Positions 26,136-35,421 of a DNA stretch of 64,000 bases are shown here, piece by piece. The position numbers and the translations under genes are program-made. The notes under the pieces were generated by a model that was not told the DNA's origin, searched no databases, and saw only the letters and a program-made list of their open reading frames with translations. Positions within the stretch are counted from its first letter, which is position 1; each line of letters opens with the position of its first letter. This stretch comes from UBA4479 sp963974935 (lineage in GTDB: Bacteria; Pseudomonadota; Alphaproteobacteria; Rhodospirillales; Casp-alpha2): positions 9,875 through 73,874 of the forward strand of contig CAXBEV010000016.1 in assembly GCA_963974935.1 (NCBI GenBank), read 5' to 3'.

Positions 26136-27272
26136 GTGAACATCAAAACAACCCTTAAGTCGTCGGTCGCTGCTGCTGCGTTGTTCGCAGTTGTTGCACC
26201 TGCGCAAGCCGGTACCGTTTCCAATGGTAACGATACCGCTTCCGTGACCCTTTCCGGTCACTTCAACAAAATGCTGATGTGGATGGACAGCGGTGATGCA
26301 TCGCGCCTGACCATCGCAGGTAACCACAACTCGGAAACGCGTGCTCGTATTGTCGTTAAAGGCAAGCTGAACGAAGCTGTTTCCGTCGGCGCCGTCTCCG
26401 AGTACGCCATGGAAACCAATCGTACAAGTAGCGTCTCTCCAGCAAACACTGCCGGTACCGGCAATCCGGAAGTTGGCTCGGATGGCTATTTCACGAAGCG
26501 TCACACATATGTTAAGTTTGACCATAAGCAGTTCGGGTCCGTCCGTCTGGGTTGGACATCGGAAGCCAACGACAGTATTACCGAAATGAACATGACCGGC
26601 GCGACGGATGTTGTTTATGGTGGTAACATCTTGGTTGGTGGCGCGATAAATCTGCAGCGTACGAACGCTGCGCCGGGTGTCTTCACGACCACGACGGTCG
26701 GCAGCCTATTTGAGAATGCCGGTGAAGGCGGTCGTACGGACACGGTTCGTTACGATACGCCGACCGTGGGCGGCTTTACTGCTGCGGCCTCATTCCAAGC
26801 TGATCAGTCGTCGTCGGCTGCTATCCGCTGGGGTGCTAAGTTTGGTGCATTCAAGGTTCAAGCCGGTTACGGTGGAACCAATGAATCTGCTGCCTCCACA
26901 ACGCAAGAGCTAACGCACGGCGGCTCCGTCGCGGTTGGCCATGATAGCGGCTTTAGCGTGCGTGCCAAGTATGGTCAGACCGAATTCAAAGGCGCCACTC
27001 GCGACGAATCCGAGCTTTGGTCCTTCGGTGCTGGATACAAGGCGAAGTTGATCAGCGCGGGCAACACGAATTTCGCATTTGATTACATACTTAGCGAAAA
27101 TGCTTCCGCGAATGGTGATGAAATGGTCATGTACAACATTGGCGTTGAGCAAGAAACTGATGCCGGTGTCAAGTTCTACCTCGGTTATCAATTGTTCCAG
27201 GGCGAGCAAGCCGGTGGTGTTGACTACGAAGATGCGTCGACCATTCTGGCCGGCACGAAGGTCTTTTTCTAA
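26136..27272 (+). CDS. Outer-membrane porin
   Basis: 378 residues. General-diffusion porin of the Gram-negative porin_4 type. Starts with GTG, placed by the strong ribosome-binding site GAAGGAG nine bases before. Signal peptide residues 1-25 (ending APAQA), then alternating hydrophobic/aromatic beta-strand sequence, including TYVKFDHKQFGSVRLGWTS, and a terminal Phe (TKVFF) that acts as the outer-membrane insertion signal. Slightly Ala/Thr/Gly rich with few Cys, as usual. It has its own strong terminator and an unusually structured leader, consistent with a highly expressed, tightly controlled single-gene transcript. Ion selectivity cannot be told. Confidence 0.92.
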   Translation: MNIKTTLKSSVAAAALFAVVAPAQAGTVSNGNDTASVTLSGHFNKMLMWMDSGDASRLTIAGNHNSETRARIVVKGKLNEAVSVGAVSEYAMETNRTSSVSPANTAGTGNPEVGSDGYFTKRHTYVKFDHKQFGSVRLGWTSEANDSITEMNMTGATDVVYGGNILVGGAINLQRTNAAPGVFTTTTVGSLFENAGEGGRTDTVRYDTPTVGGFTAAASFQADQSSSAAIRWGAKFGAFKVQAGYGGTNESAASTTQELTHGGSVAVGHDSGFSVRAKYGQTEFKGATRDESELWSFGAGYKAKLISAGNTNFAFDYILSENASANGDEMVMYNIGVEQETDAGVKFYLGYQLFQGEQAGGVDYEDASTILAGTKVFF

Positions 27273-27307
27273 GACTTAATACACTTCTCCCTCGGGAGAA
27301 ACGTGAG

Positions 27308-27335
27308 AACCGGAGCCTTAGGGCTCCGGTTTTTG
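27308..27335 (+). terminator. Rho-independent terminator of the porin gene
   Basis: Stem CCGGAGCC (27310-27317) with GGCTCCGG (27322-27329), TTAG loop, flanking AA/TT pairs, followed by a T-rich tract. Located 37 bases after the porin stop. Confidence 0.92.
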
Positions 27336-27383
27336 CTTTTGGGGATCATTTTTTATTTTGGAAGACGTTAAAGCACAGCTGAT

Positions 27384-29177
27384 TTACTTATAGCCGAACT
27401 TGTCGATCCACTTCTGCAGGCGCGGCATCACGGGCGCCATTTGTTCGGTATATTTCGTCCAGCGCCCATCGGCACGTTTATACAAAGGCTCGATGACTTG
27501 GTTATAGCTCGGCGTGGTGATGCGCGTTTTCTGCGCCGTCTCGGCGTAGGCTAAAACACCGTCATCCCAAGGCAGATCAAGGAATGTCAGCAGCGGCCGC
27601 AGCGTACCTTCCAAGTCTTCAATCATATCTTCATAGCGAAGTGGCTGAAACTTGAGCGGTAACTGATCGCAATATTGCTGCCAAAGGCTAAACGCGTCGT
27701 CGTAAAGTGCTGCCGCATCTTCGAGATTGAGGAAGTTGGCCATGGCACTGTTGAGCTTAAACGCATGCATGTAGCAACTGAGCACGCAGTCACACGGATG
27801 GCGTAGGGCCAAGATGAAGCGTGCGTTGGGAAAGATGCGTAGTATCGGACCGGCTTCAATAAGGTTCAGCGGCAATTTATCGACAATCACCGACCGTGCA
27901 CGCTCCGCCGCACTCAATGATTTGTCCATCTCCGCAAAATAGGTGTTGCGTAGTTGTTGCATTTGCTCGGCATCAAGCTTTGCATAGGCATCGGGTTCCC
28001 CGCCCGGAAACGTCCGCGAAAGATCGACGACCGCAGAAAATAGCGGTAATTCCTCAATCGCGGCAATCTGGGGATGTCCGCGCAAAACCATATCTAAAAG
28101 CGTGGTTCCCGAACGCGGGAAGCCGACTAAAAATACTGGATCTTGGCGCCCGTCGCTGGGTTCAATCTGATCCCATGAGGCAATGTTTTCCGGGCTGAAG
28201 AAGGTTCGCAGCATATCGATACGCCTTTGATAGGCATGTTTATCGACGTCTGGCGGGCATTCGTATTGCGCCATCCGTCGGTTGCTTTCTGCGAAGCAGT
28301 CGATGGCCTGGGCCGACAAGTTTTGGCGGTCATAGAGATCGCCGAGGGCATAGGCACGTTGTCGCCAAAACCTTGGATCGCCGATATCGTTGCTGTGGTT
28401 TTCCGGACGCACGGCTTCAAGCGTGGTGATGGCGCCCGCGAAATCCTTGTCGCGTTTTTGCAGGCTAGCACGCGCGAGGGCAAATTGCGGGTGTTTGCCG
28501 ATCATCGTATCGGCATCTTCGAGTGCCACGCGCATTTCATCGATGCGGTTGCGACGCTCAAGCGCATCTAAAAGATTGTAACGTATAAGTGGATTTGTAG
28601 GCGCTTGCTTGATGGCGGCGCGATAATTTGCAAATGCACCTTCAGTGTCACCCAGGTCGAAAAGGGCGAGTGCTAAATTGTTCAAGGCTAAGGCATCATT
28701 CGGATGGCGCTTAAGGTTCTCACGATATGCGTTCGCGGCCTCTTGCATGTGACCGAGCGCGTTCAAGATGCCGCCATATTCAAAATAGCCGTCAGGATAA
28801 TTGGGATCGAGATAAAGCGCTTTTTTCAAACTCTCAATCGCGGCGTCACCTTCGCCCGCGTGGAACAACACGACACCCAGATTGAAATTAACGTCCGGGC
28901 TGGCCGGTGCGGCGTCAGCAGCTTTTCGTAATAACTTTGCTGCCGCCTTGGCATCGCCTTTGCGGAAGTGTACCGACGCTAAAACCTCCAGGGCATCCAC
29001 TGCAGAAGGCTCTCCGCGGATAACCCGCTTCGCAAGTCGTTCCGCGTTGACCATATCGCCTGCGTTTAAGGCCGCGTTCGCGCGCGCCATGGTGTCGGCG
29101 CGGGCATGTGGGCTCAGTGCAGCCCTCGCCGCGCCTGAGGTTTTTGACTTTCGTTGTTTCTTGCGGCTTTTCGGCAT
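27384..29177 (-). CDS. TPR repeat protein with C-terminal sulfotransferase domain
   Basis: 597 residues. A very basic N-terminal tail (MPKSRKKQRKSKTS) precedes about six to seven TPR units (about 35-300). The C-terminal 250 residues form a sulfotransferase: the PAPS 5'-phosphosulfate loop FLVGFPRSGTTLLDMVL near 350 and the 3'-phosphate region RFILALRHPCDCVLSC, with the family Ser. It should transfer sulfate from PAPS to an unknown acceptor, possibly a protein or glycan held by the TPR scaffold. Its architecture parallels the TPR-GT41 protein at 2377: TPR followed by a modifying enzyme. No signal peptide; cytoplasmic. No PAPS-synthesis gene nearby. Confidence 0.9.
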   Translation of the reverse strand: MPKSRKKQRKSKTSGAARAALSPHARADTMARANAALNAGDMVNAERLAKRVIRGEPSAVDALEVLASVHFRKGDAKAAAKLLRKAADAAPASPDVNFNLGVVLFHAGEGDAAIESLKKALYLDPNYPDGYFEYGGILNALGHMQEAANAYRENLKRHPNDALALNNLALALFDLGDTEGAFANYRAAIKQAPTNPLIRYNLLDALERRNRIDEMRVALEDADTMIGKHPQFALARASLQKRDKDFAGAITTLEAVRPENHSNDIGDPRFWRQRAYALGDLYDRQNLSAQAIDCFAESNRRMAQYECPPDVDKHAYQRRIDMLRTFFSPENIASWDQIEPSDGRQDPVFLVGFPRSGTTLLDMVLRGHPQIAAIEELPLFSAVVDLSRTFPGGEPDAYAKLDAEQMQQLRNTYFAEMDKSLSAAERARSVIVDKLPLNLIEAGPILRIFPNARFILALRHPCDCVLSCYMHAFKLNSAMANFLNLEDAAALYDDAFSLWQQYCDQLPLKFQPLRYEDMIEDLEGTLRPLLTFLDLPWDDGVLAYAETAQKTRITTPSYNQVIEPLYKRADGRWTKYTEQMAPVMPRLQKWIDKFGYK

Positions 29178-29251
29178 GAATACAGTTCGTCGGTGATGAG
29201 GATACTTTCACCGATATAGCCTATCTGAACGGTCGTTGAAAATGAATGCTG

Positions 29252-29620
29252 TTAGATGCTTTTGGTTGGATTTTGCGGTGCGTCTGGTTGTGTTTCAGGT
29301 GAACTGTCACCGGGCGCTGCTTTTTTGAGGTCTTGCATCAAATCTTCTAAAAACTTTTTGGTCTTCTTTGCCTGTTCTTCAACCCACGGCTTTGCCTTGT
29401 CATAGGCGACGCCGGCGTCACACGCGGCATACCTGCCCGAGCACGACGGCACGCATGCGGCGCGCCCGGCGACATCGCCTTCATACTTGGTGTCGCATTC
29501 CTTTAAACAAAGGTCGAAAGCACCTGCGCATTGGTCGTGTGCAGGGTCGTCGGCCAGGGTGGGCGTTGCGAAAACGCTTAAACTCGCACCTACGATCGCA
29601 GCTGATAGAAAGCGTTTCAT
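29252..29620 (-). CDS. Exported Cys-rich protein of unknown function
   Basis: 122 residues. Residues 1-23 are a signal peptide (cleavage after TLA before DDP). The mature N-terminal half holds six Cys within about 45 residues (spacing C-x7-C-x3-C, then C-x3-C-x6-C), an even number suited to three disulfides in the periplasm. The C-terminal half is a charged Lys-rich helix (EEQAKKTKKFLEDLMQDLKK) and a Pro/Ser tail. The ATG lies 4 bases after the glmS stop and its ribosome-binding site is inside the end of glmS, so it is co-expressed with amino-sugar synthesis and may act on the envelope. Family not recognised. Confidence 0.8.
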   Translation of the reverse strand: MKRFLSAAIVGASLSVFATPTLADDPAHDQCAGAFDLCLKECDTKYEGDVAGRAACVPSCSGRYAACDAGVAYDKAKPWVEEQAKKTKKFLEDLMQDLKKAAPGDSSPETQPDAPQNPTKSI

Positions 29621-29624
29621 ATCG

Positions 29625-31448
29625 TTACTCCACAGTTACACTTTTCGCCAAATTGCGCGGCTGATCGACATCCGTGCCTTTTAAGACTGCGACGTGATAA
29701 GCCAGCAACTGTACTGGGATCGCATACAATATGGGCGAAACAAAGGCATCAACTGCGGGCAGCGCGATACTGGCAATCGCGCCGTCGCTAAGCTGCGCAG
29801 CCCCTGCCTTGTCTGAGAACACGATGACCTTGCCGCCCCGCGCCATTACCTCTTGGATGTTGGACGCCGTCTTTTCGAACCATTTGTCGCCAGGCGCGAT
29901 ACAGATGATCGGCACCGTTTCATCGATCAGCGCAATCGGACCGTGCTTCATTTCGCCCGCTGCATAGCCTTCGGCGTGGATGTAAGAAATTTCTTTCAGC
30001 TTGAGTGCACCTTCGAGCGCGATCGGATAGCTGGTGCCGCGCCCGAGGTATAAAACGTCCCTTGCTTCGGCAACGGTGACGGCGATATTTCGGATATCTT
30101 CGTCATGATTAAGAACTTCCGCAGCGCGTGCCGGCACCTCGGTCAGGGCGCCGATCAAGGCGGCTTCGTGGGCCCCGTCAATGGCGCCCCGTGCCCGCGC
30201 CGTGGCAATCGCGAGGCAAGCGAGGACAGTTAGTTGCGTTGTAAACGCCTTGGTTGAGGCGACGCCGATCTCGGGTCCGGCGACGGTGCGAATGACGGCA
30301 TCGGCTTCGCGGGCAATCGCGCTTTCAGGGCTGTTGACCACGGCGATGATTTTTTGACCCGCAGCTTTCGAATACCTGAGCGCGGCTAAGGTATCGATGG
30401 TCTCTCCGGACTGGGAAATAAAGATCGCGACGCCGTTTTTCGGCGGCACCGCATCGCGATAGCGGTATTCGGACGCGATATCGACTTCGACCGGAATGCG
30501 GGCGATGCTCTCAAACCAGTATTTGGCGACCATGCACGCGTAATATGATGTGCCGCAGGCAACCAGGGTCAGGCCATCCGCGCCCGCCAAATCCACGTCG
30601 AGGTCCGGCATCACGATGCGACGTTCCGACGCGTTGACCAAGCCACGCAGCGTGTCGCCGATGACCTGCGGCTGTTCATAGATTTCTTTCAGCATAAAAT
30701 GCCGATAGCCGCCTTTGCCGATGGCGGCGCCGGATAGCTCGGTCTGACGCACCGGGCGTTCAACTTTCTCGCCATCTGCATCGAAGACCTGGGCGCTGGT
30801 CGGCGTCATGACGGCCCAGTCACCGTCTTCCATATACAAGATTTGATTGGTCAGCGGCGCCAGCGCCAAGGCGTCTGAGCCCAAATACATTTCACCGTCG
30901 CCAAAGCCCAACGCCAGCGGACTGCCTTGGCGCGCTGCAATCAAAAGGTCATGCTGGCCGGCAAAAACGATGCCGAGCGCAAATGCGCCATGGAGTTTTT
31001 TCAGCGTATCGTGTACCGCATCTTTTGGCGTCATACCCGCATCCAACCGCAGCGTGATCAGATGCACGATGATTTCCGTGTCGGTTTCAGAGGCAAGCTC
31101 GCAGCCCGCGGCTTCGACTTCGGCACGCAATTCGCGGAAATTCTCGATGATGCCGTTGTGCACCACGGCGACGCGCTCGGTCGCGTGCGGGTGTGCATTT
31201 TGTTCGTTCGGCACGCCATGCGTTGCCCAGCGCGTGTGGCCGATGCCGGTGGTGCCGTCGAGCGGGCTTTCTTTTAAGCGGGTTTCAAGATTGACCAATT
31301 TTCCTTGTGCCCGGCGGCGTTCGATACGCCCGTTGACCAGCGATGCGATGCCTGCGGAATCATAGCCCCGGTATTCGAGCCGCTTCAGCGCTTCGAGCAG
31401 GCGCGGCGTCGCAGGGGTGTTTCCGACGATACCAATAATCCCGCACAT
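29625..31448 (-). CDS. glmS: Glutamine-fructose-6-phosphate aminotransferase
   Basis: 607 residues, standard length. Makes glucosamine-6-phosphate for peptidoglycan and LPS. Cys2 is the N-terminal glutaminase nucleophile (MCGIIGIVG), with the usual HTRWATHG and HNGIIENF. The isomerase half has two SIS domains (SQSGETIDTLAAL, LGRGTSYPIALEGALKLKEIS) and ends LAKSVTVE, the conserved C-terminal segment. Overlaps glmU by one base (TGATG), giving a glmU-glmS operon with translational coupling. Confidence 0.98.
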   Translation of the reverse strand: MCGIIGIVGNTPATPRLLEALKRLEYRGYDSAGIASLVNGRIERRRAQGKLVNLETRLKESPLDGTTGIGHTRWATHGVPNEQNAHPHATERVAVVHNGIIENFRELRAEVEAAGCELASETDTEIIVHLITLRLDAGMTPKDAVHDTLKKLHGAFALGIVFAGQHDLLIAARQGSPLALGFGDGEMYLGSDALALAPLTNQILYMEDGDWAVMTPTSAQVFDADGEKVERPVRQTELSGAAIGKGGYRHFMLKEIYEQPQVIGDTLRGLVNASERRIVMPDLDVDLAGADGLTLVACGTSYYACMVAKYWFESIARIPVEVDIASEYRYRDAVPPKNGVAIFISQSGETIDTLAALRYSKAAGQKIIAVVNSPESAIAREADAVIRTVAGPEIGVASTKAFTTQLTVLACLAIATARARGAIDGAHEAALIGALTEVPARAAEVLNHDEDIRNIAVTVAEARDVLYLGRGTSYPIALEGALKLKEISYIHAEGYAAGEMKHGPIALIDETVPIICIAPGDKWFEKTASNIQEVMARGGKVIVFSDKAGAAQLSDGAIASIALPAVDAFVSPILYAIPVQLLAYHVAVLKGTDVDQPRNLAKSVTVE

Positions 31449-32806
31449 CAGCCTTTTTCGCCTTTTTCCTTAAGCGCTTTCTTGCGCGCGAATGTCTTTT
31501 TGGCCCAGTCTTTGACGGTGCGCAGCGGGGCGCGGGTAACGGCAAGGGCGTCGGCATCGACGTTCGATGCCACCGTGCTGCCGGCGCCGACAATCGCACC
31601 TTCACCGATGTTGACCGGGGCCACCAGTGCCGTGTTGGAACCGATAAAGGCCCCGGCGCCGATGCTTGTGCGCCATTTAAAGACGCCGTCGTAATTGCAC
31701 GTGATGGTGCCTGCGCCGATGTTCGCGCCTGCGCCCACATCCGCATCACCGATGTACGACAAATGGCTGACCTTGGCGCCGACGCTCAAGTTCGCATTTT
31801 TGATCTCGACGAAGTTGCCGATTTTCACATCCGCTGCCAAATGCGCGCCCGGGCGCAATCGTGCAAACGGACCGATGGTCGCGCCTGCGCCGATGACGGC
31901 GCCTTCGATATGGCTGAACGCTTTGATGGTGACGCCGTCTTCGACGGTAACGCCGGGGCCGAAGAAAACGTTGGGTTCGATCAAGGTGTCGCGGCCCAGC
32001 ATGGTGTCGGCGCTCAAGAACACGCTGGCCGGGTCGACCATGGTGACGCCGGCGGATAGCGCCAATTCGCGCAGGCGGTCTTGCAGCACGGCTTCCGCTT
32101 CGGCTAATTCCGCACGGGAATTGATGCCCATCAGATCTTGCTCGATGCCTTCGACAACGGCACAGACACGACCGTTGCCACGCGCGACGGCGACAACGTC
32201 GGGCAGGTAATACTCACCCGCTGCGTTGTCGTTGCCGATCTGATCCAGCATCTCAAAAGCCGTCGCCCCGTCGAGCGCCATCATCCCGGCATTGCAGAGA
32301 TCAGCTTCGAGTTCAATCGGCGTGGCGTCCTTGGCTTCAACGATGCGCTCAAGCCGGCCATTTGAATCCGTCAGCAAGCGCCCGTAGGCGCCGGGCTCAG
32401 CGGCACGAAACCCGAGCACGGCCACAGCGGGCGCATCGTCGGATTGCCGCACTGCCAAAAGGCTTTCGATGCAGGCCTGCGGTATCAGCGGGTTGTCGCC
32501 GTTCAGGATCAACAGATGATCGATGTCGTCGGGGATCGCATCTCTGGCGGCCAGCGCCGCGTGCGCAGTGCCCAGCCGGTCGTGTTGCACGGCGGTGGCG
32601 TGCGGGGCGGCGGCGGTCGCGACGGCGTCCATGCCGGGGCCGATAACGACGCATATATGGTCGACGCCGACGGCTTCGAGTGTGCGCAGGATGTGGCGCA
32701 GCATGGGCTGCCCCGCAAGCGGGTGCAGCACCTTGGGGCGCGTCGAGTTCATCCGCGTGCCGTGGCCCGCGGCGAGGACGATTGCGGCGATACGTCGTGC
32801 GTGCAT
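31448..32806 (-). CDS. glmU: Bifunctional UDP-N-acetylglucosamine pyrophosphorylase / GlcN-1-P acetyltransferase
   Basis: 452 residues. The N-terminal uridylyltransferase has LAAGHGTRMNSTRPK, and the middle region carries the GDNPL metal Asp. The C-terminal half is a left-handed beta-helix of hexapeptide repeats (IGAGATIGPFARLRPGAHL and similar), ending in a basic tail. Together the halves make UDP-GlcNAc from GlcN-1-P. With glmS it forms an amino-sugar operon; glmM is not here. The start ATG has no clear ribosome-binding site. The 180 bases upstream separate it from the divergent tRNA-Val. Confidence 0.97.
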   Translation of the reverse strand: MHARRIAAIVLAAGHGTRMNSTRPKVLHPLAGQPMLRHILRTLEAVGVDHICVVIGPGMDAVATAAAPHATAVQHDRLGTAHAALAARDAIPDDIDHLLILNGDNPLIPQACIESLLAVRQSDDAPAVAVLGFRAAEPGAYGRLLTDSNGRLERIVEAKDATPIELEADLCNAGMMALDGATAFEMLDQIGNDNAAGEYYLPDVVAVARGNGRVCAVVEGIEQDLMGINSRAELAEAEAVLQDRLRELALSAGVTMVDPASVFLSADTMLGRDTLIEPNVFFGPGVTVEDGVTIKAFSHIEGAVIGAGATIGPFARLRPGAHLAADVKIGNFVEIKNANLSVGAKVSHLSYIGDADVGAGANIGAGTITCNYDGVFKWRTSIGAGAFIGSNTALVAPVNIGEGAIVGAGSTVASNVDADALAVTRAPLRTVKDWAKKTFARKKALKEKGEKG

Positions 32807-32937
32807 GTCGAGGAAAGTCTACTCCGTGCGCATAAGGGATGAAACCTTTGCCACAGGTGCGCTCAAGCGCCAAGTCAAAGATTGTTTCCAGAGGTTTCAA
32901 GCCGTCTCTGCGTTAAAAACAGCCCGCCGACGGGTCA

Positions 32938-32967
32938 TTGACAGTCCGCAACCCAGCCCCTTATACA
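32938..32967 (+). promoter_or_regulatory. Promoter of tRNA-Val
   Basis: TTGACA at 32938-32943 matches the -35 consensus exactly; after 18 bases, TATACA at 32962-32967 is a good -10. The start point would be about 32974, 13 bases before the mature tRNA. Confidence 0.75.
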
Positions 32968-32986
32968 TGCGCACCTTTCAAACAAA

Positions 32987-33061
32987 GGGCGCGTAGCTCA
33001 GCGGGAGAGCACTGCCTTCACACGGCAGGGGTCACAGGTTCAATCCCTGTCGCGCCCACCA
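32987..33061 (+). tRNA. tRNA-Val (anticodon CAC)
   Basis: 75 bases including encoded CCA. Acceptor GGGCGCG pairs with CGCGCCC, discriminator A. Anticodon stem CTGCC/GGCAG encloses TTCACAC, giving anticodon CAC, which reads GUG. D arm GCTCAGCGGGAGAGC and T arm ACAGGTTCAATCCCTGT are standard. Confidence 0.97.
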
Positions 33062-33153
33062 TTTCTACACAAAATGTGAACGTGCGGTTGTCTGACTTCG
33101 GACAGGTGCATAGGCCGTTCGAATATGCGCGAAACATTTTTCGTCAGAAATGC

Positions 33154-33684
33154 CTATCGCCTCAAGCGCCGCTCGTTTTGTTTTTTCAGGGTCAGGAGGT
33201 GGTTGCGGTGGTGCGCGGTGGCTTGCTCGAAGTAGTGCAAGACCCGGGGGAGGGTCTTGGCGTCACTGGCGAACCATTTGCCGACGGCCTCCATGAAGCG
33301 CCCGGCCGTGCCAGATGGAACGAACGGTTTTTCGTCGTCCTCGAGAATTTTTACGCAATAATTGACATGTGAAATCAGTGCAAAGACGTCTGGCAGGCTG
33401 TCCAAATTCTGATCGGATATCCGTTTGATGTACGCCAAGCGCTTTTCTTTGTCGCATTGATCAAGTGTCTTAAGAATGTAGGCGCGGACAATCTCAAGGG
33501 CGGCACTGTATGGATTGGTGCCTTCGGCAACTTTCGGTGCTAGGTCGAGCATTTGTTTGTGTGAGGACTCGACGACCGCTTCTCGGTCGTTTTTTCGACC
33601 GATTAAGATCACGTTCAGTGCGGCGATAATATCTTTTTGCGCACGTTTTTTCTTTGATAATCCGAACACAATGAGTCCCGCCAA
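33154..33684 (-). CDS. Protein of unknown function
   Basis: 176 residues, soluble and mostly helical. A short hydrophobic start (MAGLIVFGLSKKKR) could be a weak membrane-contact segment but is too short for a clear signal peptide. The middle carries two likely conserved helices, EIVRAYILKTLDQCDKEKR and DVFALISHVNYCVKILEDD, and the end is very basic (KKQNERRLRR), which might bind nucleic acid or membrane. No enzymatic motif is visible. The 248 bases upstream to the SHMT-family gene are AT-rich and hold no gene I can support. Confidence 0.65.
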   Translation of the reverse strand: MAGLIVFGLSKKKRAQKDIIAALNVILIGRKNDREAVVESSHKQMLDLAPKVAEGTNPYSAALEIVRAYILKTLDQCDKEKRLAYIKRISDQNLDSLPDVFALISHVNYCVKILEDDEKPFVPSGTAGRFMEAVGKWFASDAKTLPRVLHYFEQATAHHRNHLLTLKKQNERRLRR

Positions 33685-33932
33685 TTAAGTCTGCAAACAG
33701 ATACCCTATATCTTAAACGCCTGATGGGCGCACTGTCTCGGACGCTTCGAACTGTCAGACGTTCGGCGTTTAGAGGCGCGCTTACAAGTATCTTTGTGTG
33801 AGGAAATCGATAAAAGTCCTTTGCTTGTTGTGTATAACTTTCAAGCATGAGTACTCCTGATTGAAAATTTTTACGATATAATATTTTTCAAGATATTTCC
33901 TTGTCCGACAAAAAAGCGGCGCAAAGGTTAGA

Positions 33933-35252
33933 TTAAGAACGCACGTAATGCATGCCCGTGAAATTTTTCCTGAGCGCTGCGGTGCGCGGTGCCACGGTTG
34001 CAGGGTCGTTGGCGCGAAGCCCTTCGGCGATCAGCGTCGCCAGTGCTGTCGCGTCCGCCGGCGTCACGCCGCGGCGGACCAATTCAGGCGTGCCGATGCG
34101 AAGCCCGTTCATATCGCCATCGACCTCTGCGATCGGCAGGCCGATGCCGCAGGCCAGAAAACCCGCCTTGCGCAGTGTCTTCGAGGCCGTTTGTCCGCCG
34201 CCAAATGCCGTCGCCTCAATGGCAAACTGATGGCTTTGTGTGATGCCGTCTTTGCCCGTAAACACCGGCAGACCTTCGGCCCGAAGGGCGGTTTCCAGCG
34301 CTTGTGCGAGGTCGATCATCGCCTGCGCATAAGCCTTGCCGTAATCCCGCCAATCCAACAGCGTGAGCGCCAGCGCCGCTGACTTTGCCGCGTCGAAATT
34401 CGCAGTCATACCCGGAAACGCGATGTGGTCGAGCCGTTCGGCAATTTCGCTGTCATTGGTCACGATCAGCCCGCCCGCGGGGCCGCCCAGGCTTTTGTAG
34501 GTGCTCATCGTCATCAGGTGCGCGCCTTCGCTGAGCGGGTTCGCCCACGCCCCGCCGGCGATGATGCCGCACTGATGTGCGGCGTCGAACAATACATACG
34601 CGCCGACGTCGTCGGCGATGGCGCGAATGTCACGGACCGGATGCGGGAAAAGATTCAGGCTGCCGCCGATGGTGATGATTTTTGGGCACACACGCCCGGC
34701 CAAGGCACGCAGACTATCCAGATCAACAGTGTAGTCGTCGGCATTGACCGGGGCCGGGTGAGTGTTCAGACCATACAATCCGGCACAGCCGGCGCCGTGG
34801 TGCGTGACGTGGCCGCCGATCTGGGCCGGCGGCGCGATGATGGCATCGCCCGGCTTGGCCAATGCCATGAACGCGTACAAATTCGACATGGCCCCGGACG
34901 CGACGCGAATTTCCGCATATGTTGCATCGAAGATTTCGGCTGCAAGCTCGGCGGCGATCACCTCGATCTCTTCGATGCCTTCCAAGCCCATTTCGTATTT
35001 ATCGCCGGGATAGCCGAGTGACGGGCGGCTGCCGAGACCACGTGCCAGCACGGCTTCAGCGGCTGGGTTCATGACGTTGGTCGCCGGGTTCAGGTTGAAG
35101 CACTCGATATCATGTATTTGCGTGTTTTGCTGGATGCAGGCTTCTATGCGGGCGGCGACGATATCTGAAGGCGCCGTGACTTTTTCGGCCAACGCCAGCA
35201 CGTGATCTTCGCAGGCGGCGGGCACCCAAGGGCGGCGAACGAGATGAGTCAT
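33933..35252 (-). CDS. Serine hydroxymethyltransferase-family PLP enzyme (atypical GlyA paralogue)
   Basis: 439 residues. Fold-type I PLP enzyme close to SHMT by overall layout: NLNPATNVMNPAAEAVL near the start, LGSRPSLGYPGDKYEMG, and the PLP Lys253 in STYKSLGGPAGG. It is not the housekeeping GlyA: the usual TTHKTLRGPRGG reads STYKSLGGPAGG, and the PLP-phosphate region near VASGAMSNLYAF replaces the usual SGSQAN. These changes affect the active site, so another beta-hydroxy amino acid or aldol substrate is plausible. AGGAA five bases before the ATG supports the start. Divergent from ettA. Confidence 0.8.
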   Translation of the reverse strand: MTHLVRRPWVPAACEDHVLALAEKVTAPSDIVAARIEACIQQNTQIHDIECFNLNPATNVMNPAAEAVLARGLGSRPSLGYPGDKYEMGLEGIEEIEVIAAELAAEIFDATYAEIRVASGAMSNLYAFMALAKPGDAIIAPPAQIGGHVTHHGAGCAGLYGLNTHPAPVNADDYTVDLDSLRALAGRVCPKIITIGGSLNLFPHPVRDIRAIADDVGAYVLFDAAHQCGIIAGGAWANPLSEGAHLMTMSTYKSLGGPAGGLIVTNDSEIAERLDHIAFPGMTANFDAAKSAALALTLLDWRDYGKAYAQAMIDLAQALETALRAEGLPVFTGKDGITQSHQFAIEATAFGGGQTASKTLRKAGFLACGIGLPIAEVDGDMNGLRIGTPELVRRGVTPADATALATLIAEGLRANDPATVAPRTAALRKNFTGMHYVRS

Positions 35253-35421
35253 GGGATTTCCTTAACATAGAGACGGGATGCAGGATAATTCTGCGGAAAA
35301 ATAGTCGATACGGCAAACCAATCGATGAATCCCGAAAAACCGCTTCAAACGTTGCCACACCGGCCTTGCTGCGATATCACAGCGCTCAAATCCACAGTTA
35401 TTTTTAGGGACACAGCAACCG

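Noticed and set aside
33615..33848. 77-residue minus-strand reading upstream of the gene at 33154
   Set aside because: It overlaps the start of that gene, has no ribosome-binding site and no recognisable composition.
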